Shown here in pieces: positions 20,225 through 26,033 of a DNA stretch of 26,033 bases (position 1 is the first letter of the stretch; each line of letters starts with the position of its first letter). The translations under genes and the position numbers were made by a program. The notes beneath the pieces are model-generated. The model saw only the letters and a list, made by a program, of their open reading frames with translations. It searched no databases and was not told where the DNA came from. The stretch comes from a virus. The stretch lies in IMG/VR virus record IMGVR_UViG_3300025305_000117, positions 1 through 26,033 of that record. The stretch is one strand, 5' to 3'.

Positions 20225-22158
20225 TGGCTAAAGACGCATACAACAACGACTCACCATCTGGTTCGCAATATGCAGCAGGGGTACTATCCAAACAAGCCGA
20301 CAAGGTTTTAAAGTGCTGGAAGTACAGCAGAGATTCATTCGAAGTAGCAAGAAAAGACTCTGAAAGGGCTGTCAGGTACGTTAATGGAGATTCTTACACT
20401 TCTGACGAAAGAACTAACGCTACCAAGTATAAAAAACCATTACTTAAATACAATATAATCACACCGATAATCAGCACACTCGTCGGTAATGAACAATTAA
20501 ACCGCAAAACAGCAAAATTTAAACCGACAACAGTGGAATCTGTAGGAGTTACAGATATTCTGCAAGGCAGATGGAATGCAATTATCGACGAACAAGACCT
20601 TGAAGATAAACTGCAAATCGCATTTATAGATGCATTATCCACAAAGCTGGGAGGCTGGATTCAACGGAGTTGGGAAATAAATGAAGAAGGCTATCTGGAT
20701 TTTAAATACGATGTACTGAATAATTTTCGTGTCTATGTAGACCCGGAGACAAGAGCAAATGATTATGATTTAACACACTGCCGCTGGCTGGTTAAGGAAG
20801 GCTGGGAGTCTTTAGACGTTATCAGTGAACAATACAGCATTGACCCGTATAACATGAAAGTTGAAAGGTCAAAAGCGTGGTATCAGTCACTATCTGAAAC
20901 AGTCCGCAGAATGACAGATAAGACCTATTCTTCGAATCTTGAGAATTATGACAAAATAAATGACCGCTACAGAGTCCTTGAGATGCAGGAGCGTGTCGTG
21001 ATTAAAATGGTAAATGTTTTCGATGGTAACGATTACATGGTAATACCACGAAAAGAGTTTAAAAAACTTGAAAAGGATAACCCAAGTTTAATGGTTGTCA
21101 GGGAATTTAATAAAGACCAGATTCATACAACGACCATTATCCCTTATTTCAAAAATTTAATTGTCAAAGACGAAGATATGGAACAGCCAACGTCTAATTT
21201 TGATTGTTTTCCCGTCTGGAGTTATAGTTACAACGTCCAGATAAATGAACAAACATCACTGGTTGACCACCTTCTTGATATTCAAGACGATGTTAATAAA
21301 GCGAAATCTCAAGTCAGGGACTATGTAACGCAGATACTTTCTGGTGGTATGTTTATTGATAAGCGTGAAAAAGAAACAATTAAGGCTTTGAAGGAGAAAG
21401 GCAATCAACCAAACATGGTTTATGAGTTGAACAACCCTTCCATTGTACCTCAAAGACTTTCTCCTTCATCTTTGCCGCCAGACATTATGCTGAATGCGGA
21501 AAACAGTGTGGCATTCGCACAAAGGGTATCACTGGTATCTGAAGCCATGAAAGGAGAAACAGCCCGTAGTGGAGAGTCTGGAGTTCTGTTCGAACAGAAA
21601 GTTCAGAGAGCTGCTGCTGCAATTAACCCGTACTTTAAAAATTTAAGTCGCTTAAGAAAAGTTTTAGCAAAAGATTTTGTGGATAATTTTAATTACGTTT
21701 ATTCTGAGATGGATAGAGTTATCCGAGTGAAAGAAGAAGGCAAGTTTAACGAAACAATTATGAATCTAAGCGTAGGGGCGCAAGTGTTTAACGACGTAAG
21801 GAACCCGTCGCTGTATGTCGAATTAGATGAAGGTGAAAGCAATATCACCCAGAAAGAAGATAATTTCAACCGTATGGTTGCAATGGCAAATCTTATTGGT
21901 TCAATCAATCCGCAACTTGTTGATATTAGAACACTCGTAGAAAGCGCACCAATCACTGGTTCAGAAAAATTTGTCGAATACATCGACCAGACCATGCAGA
22001 TGCAGTCCGAAGCTGCACAACGTCAGTCAGAGCTGGATACAACTAAACAGACTCTTGACAATATGAAAACAGAACGTGGTATGGTGACAGATGAAGAAAA
22101 ATTAAGATTAGATGCTCAGAAAATTGGGCAGGACAAAGCAAGACAAGGAGCTGAATAA
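20224..22158 (+). CDS. Portal protein, P22-like
   Basis: The 644-residue product follows terminase directly and has the P22-type portal pattern: PLLKYNIITPIISTLVGNEQLNRK, RWNAIIDEQDLEDKLQIAFIDALSTKLGGW, DPETRANDYDLTHCRWLV and a helical SLVDHLLDIQDDVNKAKSQ segment. The C-terminal end is a charged coiled coil (QRQSELDTTKQTLDNMKTE). Portals form the dodecameric ring for DNA entry at one capsid vertex. Length is normal for the P22 group. The start overlaps the terminase stop (TAATG). Confidence 0.82.
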   Translation: MAKDAYNNDSPSGSQYAAGVLSKQADKVLKCWKYSRDSFEVARKDSERAVRYVNGDSYTSDERTNATKYKKPLLKYNIITPIISTLVGNEQLNRKTAKFKPTTVESVGVTDILQGRWNAIIDEQDLEDKLQIAFIDALSTKLGGWIQRSWEINEEGYLDFKYDVLNNFRVYVDPETRANDYDLTHCRWLVKEGWESLDVISEQYSIDPYNMKVERSKAWYQSLSETVRRMTDKTYSSNLENYDKINDRYRVLEMQERVVIKMVNVFDGNDYMVIPRKEFKKLEKDNPSLMVVREFNKDQIHTTTIIPYFKNLIVKDEDMEQPTSNFDCFPVWSYSYNVQINEQTSLVDHLLDIQDDVNKAKSQVRDYVTQILSGGMFIDKREKETIKALKEKGNQPNMVYELNNPSIVPQRLSPSSLPPDIMLNAENSVAFAQRVSLVSEAMKGETARSGESGVLFEQKVQRAAAAINPYFKNLSRLRKVLAKDFVDNFNYVYSEMDRVIRVKEEGKFNETIMNLSVGAQVFNDVRNPSLYVELDEGESNITQKEDNFNRMVAMANLIGSINPQLVDIRTLVESAPITGSEKFVEYIDQTMQMQSEAAQRQSELDTTKQTLDNMKTERGMVTDEEKLRLDAQKIGQDKARQGAE

Positions 22159-22373
22159 TGGCTGGGAAATATAAAAGAAAAACTCAAAAATCTGATACAT
22201 CTTCAACAGAAGAACAAAAAAGAGTACGTTATGATATGGCTATTTCTCATAATACCGTATCTCATCCAATAAAAGGAAAAGGAAAAACAATAAAAAAAGG
22301 TGTTAGAAGAGGTAATTCGGCAAAAACAACAACCTATGCAAAGGTTTATAAAAAAAAGAAAAAGACCAAATGA
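22158..22373 (+). CDS. Very basic small protein, 71 aa
   Basis: Nearly half of the residues are lysine, arginine, serine or threonine, with the C-terminal run KVYKKKKKTK. It is translationally coupled to the portal (TAATG). The composition suggests binding to nucleic acid or to acidic structural proteins. It might be a minor head protein, but no family is recognised. Confidence 0.65.
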   Translation: MAGKYKRKTQKSDTSSTEEQKRVRYDMAISHNTVSHPIKGKGKTIKKGVRRGNSAKTTTYAKVYKKKKKTK

Positions 22374-22376
22374 GAA

Positions 22377-22700
22377 GTGAGTGAAAAACCCAAAACAGCA
22401 AGAAGTTATAGGGGGGCTGTGGTTGATGATAATGCTGTTGTTAGCATTAATCTCAAATGGTTGGGGCAGTTACTTGTTCTGGTCGGGATGCTTGTTTATG
22501 GGTATTGGCGTATTGAGTCTCGACTTGGAAACCTTGAGGAAGCGATGGTCACGGCTGATATTAAAATTGGGGACTTACTTGGTAAGCACATCGTGGAAGA
22601 GACTTTACAAAGAGAACAGTTAGAAGAAAAAGTGAATTTTTATGAGAAAGAATTCAACATTAACCCACTGAGTTGGGGTAAAAGGAAAAAGAATAAATAA
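22377..22700 (+). CDS. Membrane-anchored protein with coiled coil, 107 aa
   Basis: One hydrophobic helix (LGQLLVLVGMLVYGYW, near residues 29-44) is followed by a helical charged region (LEEAMVTADIKIGDLL, QREQLEEKVNFYEKEF). The GTG start lies three bases after the previous stop; the stop overlaps the next ATG. The layout fits a small membrane or head-associated protein; it could also be spanin- or holin-like, but no lysis gene is next to it. Function unknown. Confidence 0.6.
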   Translation: MSEKPKTARSYRGAVVDDNAVVSINLKWLGQLLVLVGMLVYGYWRIESRLGNLEEAMVTADIKIGDLLGKHIVEETLQREQLEEKVNFYEKEFNINPLSWGKRKKNK

Positions 22701-22873
22701 TGCCTTTCAATGATATTATAGATATACCTATTATTCGACCTGAAAAAGTTGTTGAAAATGATTATAATGAAAAAATTACATACACAAGGCAAGATGCTTT
22801 GAGAAATGTATACAGAGCAAAGAGAAGTAATATAATCAATAAAGGAAAGACAAATGGCAGAAAACCAAAATAG
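22700..22873 (+). CDS. Small protein between membrane and scaffold genes, 57 aa
   Basis: The frame encodes MPFNDIIDIPIIRPEKVVEN and a basic C-terminus (RAKRSNIINKGKTNGRK). The ATG overlaps the previous stop by one base and the 3' end overlaps the scaffold start by 20 bases. It fills an otherwise empty gap in a tightly packed operon, which supports it as a gene. Function unknown. Confidence 0.55.
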   Translation: MPFNDIIDIPIIRPEKVVENDYNEKITYTRQDALRNVYRAKRSNIINKGKTNGRKPK

Positions 22874-23825
22874 CGAAGTGCAGGTAGACCCTGCTCTTAC
22901 ACAAGAGCTTCAGCAACTTGAAGATAAATTTGAACCGAAGACAAATGAACAGGAAGCAACCGAGCCTTCTGTAAAACTTATTGAAAAAGACGGTGAGCTG
23001 TATATCAACAGCGAATCAGATGATGTTGTGAATGATGCAGACCCTGAAAAGGGAGAATCGAGTCAAGAATTAACACAATCGGATGAATACACCACCGATG
23101 GGAATAAACCATCACCGTTCCATGACAAATCGAAGGATGACCTTGTTGATATGGTAGTCAATGCACAAAAGATGATTGGCGACCAGTCCAGCGAAATTGG
23201 TGAACTTCGAAAGTTAACAGCTAAAGACGAAGATTTGTCTGAAGCTGAACTTTTGGAACGACTCTCTGCTAACGATGTTCAGGAAGCCCTTTCTACGGAA
23301 AAGGCTAAATTGGATGAAGTTGACCCTTATGATGCAGATGCTGTTTCCGAACAGCGTTCACTTATAAGAGAAATGGAAAACGACCTGATTAATAAACGGA
23401 CGCAGGAACATCTCGAATCACGGCTGAATGGTCGTGATAATGAAGCATTTGTTTCTACAATGAAACAACGCTTTAACGACGATGGAATTGAGGTATCTGA
23501 TGATGAGTTTACTGCTGTCAGTGAGCGAGCGAAGGGATACACTGAAAATGGGCTGTTAACCGAGAGAGCCTACCACAAAGCCATGATTGATGAATTTGGG
23601 GTAGAGAAGGTAGCAAAGAACTACCAGATGTCAGGAGAGCGTAAAGCCAGACAAGACATTCAAAATGCTTCAGCCAAGCAGATTGAAAAGGTCGATGTTC
23701 GTGGTACAGGCAAGAACGCTAAACTTATTCGTGTCGCTGACATGAATAGGAAAGAACTCCGAAGCACTCTCGACAATCTTTCAGTGGATGAACTTCAGAA
23801 GCTCTATGGACAGTTAAATAGTTAA
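22854..23825 (+). CDS. Head scaffolding protein
   Basis: The 323-residue, very acidic, mainly helical protein lies between portal and major capsid, the usual scaffold position. The first 120 residues are acidic and low in hydrophobic residues (ESDDVVNDADPEKGESS), and the rest has heptad-like helices and a basic end near DVRGTGKNAKLIRV, as expected for the capsid-binding part. Scaffolds direct assembly of the prohead and leave before or during packaging. The assignment rests mainly on position and composition. The ribosome binding site is AAAGGAAAG. Confidence 0.75.
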   Translation: MAENQNSEVQVDPALTQELQQLEDKFEPKTNEQEATEPSVKLIEKDGELYINSESDDVVNDADPEKGESSQELTQSDEYTTDGNKPSPFHDKSKDDLVDMVVNAQKMIGDQSSEIGELRKLTAKDEDLSEAELLERLSANDVQEALSTEKAKLDEVDPYDADAVSEQRSLIREMENDLINKRTQEHLESRLNGRDNEAFVSTMKQRFNDDGIEVSDDEFTAVSERAKGYTENGLLTERAYHKAMIDEFGVEKVAKNYQMSGERKARQDIQNASAKQIEKVDVRGTGKNAKLIRVADMNRKELRSTLDNLSVDELQKLYGQLNS

Positions 23826-23848
23826 CTTAAAACACAGGAGATTAACAA

Positions 23849-25123
23849 ATGGAATCCTCACAAACTTGGATTGCAAATGTTGAAATTCTAAACTCTCTGC
23901 TACGAAAAGAAAGCTGGTTTAATACTTTCTGGGCTAAGTTCTCTGGAAATGTGGACATCTCACAGGACGATAACGGCAACCCCGTTTATTCTCCTTCTGG
24001 GAATCCCATTGAAGTTCTGAACGACTATGTCGCTCAGGGTCGGGACAATATGCTCATTCCTTTCCTTTCTGATTTATCTGGCTCACCAGTATATGGTGAT
24101 ACAGTTCTGAAAGGCACAGGTGAAGACCAAGCTATGAAGTGGCTGCGTGCGTACTGTAATCAGTCTCGTAAAGCGGTTATGAAAAAGTCTGGTTCTATGA
24201 GCGAACAACGCCAAAAAGTCTTTAAACTGATGGACGAAGCGAGACCACAACTTGCACGATGGTTTACCAAATGGGAAAATCAAGCGGTATTTCAAACCTT
24301 CTATGAAGGTGTATCGCCTAATCTTTCCGCTGGTACAGCATCCGATGGTTTAGGTCTTGCTCGCAGATACCACCCAAACTGGTACATTAACGACGGTGCT
24401 GTATTAACGGCTGTCGGTACGGAAAAATACACGAAGACCAATGCAAACCTTGATGGTGCGCTTGGTAATACTGCTTCCAGAGATGCTACTTGTGATACGG
24501 CTATGTCTGCTGATATTTTACGGGAACTGCGTGTTAAATGTATGTCTCTTAAAATTCCTCAGATGGAAACTGCTGATGGTAACAGATTCTGGTGCATTGT
24601 TATGCATCCGGCACAGCTTGCTTCACTGCAAACTGATTCTGACTACGAACAGGCACAGCGATTTGGCTATATGGGTTCAGGCGGTTCTAAAATGCCTCAA
24701 CTCACAGGAATGGCTGGATACTATGCTGGTTTCGCTATCTATGAAGATATTGTCGGAATCCGTGAATGGGATGAAGCTGGTTACTTTTTTGGCTCTACTG
24801 TTGCAAAACGGTTTGATGACTCTGCCGTAACATTGGCTTCTGGAACTACAAGAGTTCGTAATGCAGTTGTATTCGGTAAGAATGCAGTTGGTAAAGCTGT
24901 CGCTGAAGACCTTCACTTCACTTCTGAAGTGGATGACCATGCGAACACTATCGAACTTGGTGGTGCTGTAATCAACGGTTACAACCGTGCTGACTTTTTT
25001 GCTGAAGCTGATGCTCTTGAATCAAGTGGTGATGCGTTCTACAAGAACCAATCCGCTGCTCACGATTCTGCTGCATTGTCTTGTGTTAACCAAAGTTCCC
25101 TTATTTTGGGAACTCTTGATTAA
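23849..25123 (+). CDS. Major capsid protein, N4-gp56 type
   Basis: The 424-residue protein has GDTVLKGTGEDQAMKWLRAYCNQSRKAV followed by GSMSEQRQKVFKLMDEARPQLARWFTKWENQAVFQTFYEG, the pattern of N4-gp56-family capsid proteins, and later WCIVMHPAQLASLQTD and YYAGFAIYEDI. It forms the HK97-like shell of the head. The codon choice and the strong CAGGAG ribosome binding site fit a highly expressed gene. The scaffold stop is 23 bases upstream. Confidence 0.85.
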   Translation: MESSQTWIANVEILNSLLRKESWFNTFWAKFSGNVDISQDDNGNPVYSPSGNPIEVLNDYVAQGRDNMLIPFLSDLSGSPVYGDTVLKGTGEDQAMKWLRAYCNQSRKAVMKKSGSMSEQRQKVFKLMDEARPQLARWFTKWENQAVFQTFYEGVSPNLSAGTASDGLGLARRYHPNWYINDGAVLTAVGTEKYTKTNANLDGALGNTASRDATCDTAMSADILRELRVKCMSLKIPQMETADGNRFWCIVMHPAQLASLQTDSDYEQAQRFGYMGSGGSKMPQLTGMAGYYAGFAIYEDIVGIREWDEAGYFFGSTVAKRFDDSAVTLASGTTRVRNAVVFGKNAVGKAVAEDLHFTSEVDDHANTIELGGAVINGYNRADFFAEADALESSGDAFYKNQSAAHDSAALSCVNQSSLILGTLD

Positions 25124-25136
25124 TAGGAGATAGATA

Positions 25137-25565
25137 ATGGCATTTAAAAAGCAAAAGTCAAGCAATTGGTGGAGAACTCAAGGTGGTGCAACAGAACTGA
25201 CATTAACTCAGGCTGGTGCAGGCACGGGAACGGCTGTAATTCAAGGCAATCAAATTATATTTGATGTTGCTGATGTTGCGGTCAATGACCCTGCTATGAC
25301 TATCTCGACACCCATTTCATTCAGAGTAGTAGATGTATATGCTATATCAACGGCAGGAACTGCTGCGGTATTAGATATTGATAATGGCAGTACGTCTGTA
25401 CTTGGTGGTAATACATTAACTATGGCTGGTGATACTGATGTTATCAGAGCAACCGAAATAGATGATGCACAATGGGAATTCACTGCTGGCGACGACGATT
25501 TGAAAGTTCATGTCGCTACTGCTGTATTCGCAGGGATGATAGTAATTGACATTTTACCATTGTAA
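25137..25565 (+). CDS. Probable head decoration or capsid-associated protein
   Basis: The 142-residue protein is rich in glycine, threonine, alanine and valine (LTLTQAGAGTGTAVIQGNQIIFDV), with alternating polar and hydrophobic residues typical of a beta sandwich. It directly follows the capsid gene with TAGGAG in front of the ATG. A head-decoration role is inferred from position and composition. Confidence 0.55.
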   Translation: MAFKKQKSSNWWRTQGGATELTLTQAGAGTGTAVIQGNQIIFDVADVAVNDPAMTISTPISFRVVDVYAISTAGTAAVLDIDNGSTSVLGGNTLTMAGDTDVIRATEIDDAQWEFTAGDDDLKVHVATAVFAGMIVIDILPL

Positions 25566-25613
25566 AAACTAACAATCAAAAACTGGGGAGGTAATAGCCC
25601 CATATAAAGATTG

Positions 25614-25635
25614 ACTTAAACATCGCTGTTTAAGT
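25614..25635 (+). other. AT-rich hairpin after the decoration gene
   Basis: ACTTAAACA and TGTTTAAGT form a nine-base-pair stem with a TCGC loop, just upstream of the GC-rich hairpin at 25639-25665. It may help termination or protect the 3' end of the capsid message. Confidence 0.6.
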
Positions 25636-25638
25636 ATG

Positions 25639-25665
25639 TTAGGGGGGGCTTTTTAGCCCCCCTAA
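25639..25665 (+). terminator. GC-rich hairpin, likely transcription terminator of the capsid operon
   Basis: TTAGGGGGGGC and GCCCCCCTAA pair around a TTTTTA loop. A U-run is in the loop, not after the stem, so it is a weak fit to a classical intrinsic terminator. The 160-base gap between two genes still makes a termination or attenuation role likely. An upstream GGGG/CCCC hairpin adds further structure. Confidence 0.6.
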
Positions 25666-25725
25666 TCATTTAACAGAGTGTTCACGGTCTACCAGACCTT
25701 TAAACTCGACTCAAGGAGTGAATAA

Positions 25726-26033
25726 ATGGCAAATATAAATAAATCCCCCAAGCTACATAATTATTCTGTTCAAGAAAATCTTTCTGCCAGTTTTACTGTA
25801 GAATATATTACATCAGCAGATGCAACACCTTCTGGTACATTTGCAACAGGGGCTAATGGTGTCCCAAGAGGTGTGGTGGTTGCTGCAGAAATCGGTGGTA
25901 GTGGAGACCTTACCATAACATTTGGTGATGATTCTACATCAACAATGACAAACGCTCAGGCAAAAAATATTTTTTTAAAAGGTGCAATTCTTCCATTGGC
26001 AATCAAAAAGTGGCAGTTTGATTCTGCTGAGAC
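25726..26033 (+). CDS. Beta-rich structural protein, 3' partial
   Basis: The frame opens at ATG 25726 after AAGGAG and runs past the window edge. The visible 102 residues (VQENLSASFTVEYITSADATPSG, GVVVAAEIGGSGDLTITFGDD) are rich in alternating beta-type residues, similar in style to the preceding protein but without direct identity. Its place after the capsid suggests a head or tail structural role. Confidence 0.55.
   Translation, partial: MANINKSPKLHNYSVQENLSASFTVEYITSADATPSGTFATGANGVPRGVVVAAEIGGSGDLTITFGDDSTSTMTNAQAKNIFLKGAILPLAIKKWQFDSAE

Noticed and set aside
22381-22623. Second reading frame with two hydrophobic segments, holin-like
   Set aside because: It lies wholly inside the 22377-22700 gene in another frame, starts at GTG without its own ribosome site and is probably the shadow of a membrane-helix coding stretch.
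1-26033. CRISPR array, insertion sequence or reverse transcriptase
   Set aside because: No regularly spaced repeat array, transposase-like gene with inverted repeats or RT motif was found on either strand.

Overview
The window is part of a tailed-phage genome, or a prophage. It carries a complete packaging and head block (large terminase, P22-type portal, scaffold, N4-gp56-type major capsid protein), a giant multidomain protein of the kind packaged in phage virions, and a phage recombination and replication block (RecT, YqaJ exonuclease, RusA, DnaC-like loader, replication initiator). The DNA is AT-rich and most genes have clear GGAG-type ribosome binding sites. The host cannot be named from the sequence. 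The portal and capsid types suggest a short-tailed phage, but no tail or lysis gene is in view. A tyrosine recombinase and small excisionase-like proteins leave a temperate life style possible.

Layout: positions 1-5258 (+) hold the C-terminal part of the giant protein, whose reading frame is open at the left edge. A bidirectional terminator (about 5283-5317) separates it from a leftward early operon running from about 16.5 kb down to 5.3 kb. In transcription order the operon holds small accessory proteins and an ArdC-like anti-restriction protein, a run of small phage proteins (several with cysteine pairs), a short tyrosine recombinase, a DNA-binding protein resembling small terminases, YqaJ exonuclease, a MORN-repeat protein, an HTH protein, RecT, a protein with an SSB-like tail, a PD-(D/E)XK-like protein, RusA, a GIY-YIG protein and a DnaC-like ATPase. 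The intergenic region at 16458-17009 carries a leftward promoter, a weakly supported small gene, short repeats and a rightward promoter. The rightward operon then runs to the right edge: a small membrane protein, a zinc-ribbon protein, HTH proteins, a replication initiator with iteron-like repeats inside its gene, terminase, portal, small proteins, scaffold, capsid, two beta-rich proteins and a hairpin terminator. Late genes lie on the plus strand at both ends, which fits a circular or circularly permuted map.

The most unusual feature is a set of structured RNAs in the promoter-proximal part of the leftward operon. At 15981-16035 (-) there is a complete hammerhead ribozyme with core CUGACGA / GAA / GUC; the UGA stop codon of the upstream gene lies inside the core. 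At 14703-14744 and 14106-14148 (-) there are two related 42-43-nt tRNA-like elements. Each has an acceptor-like stem, a T-arm with a canonical TTCGAAT or TTCGATT loop and a D-loop-like TATGGTA, but no D stem and no anticodon arm, and each is followed by a small hairpin. All three sit between a stop codon and a near-identical leader (ACATGGAG, 6-7 nt, start codon). I infer that they cut or punctuate the polycistronic early mRNA into separate units. Two further structured intergenic regions (7727-7818 and 12398-12478, the latter a possible pseudoknot) lie downstream in the same operon.
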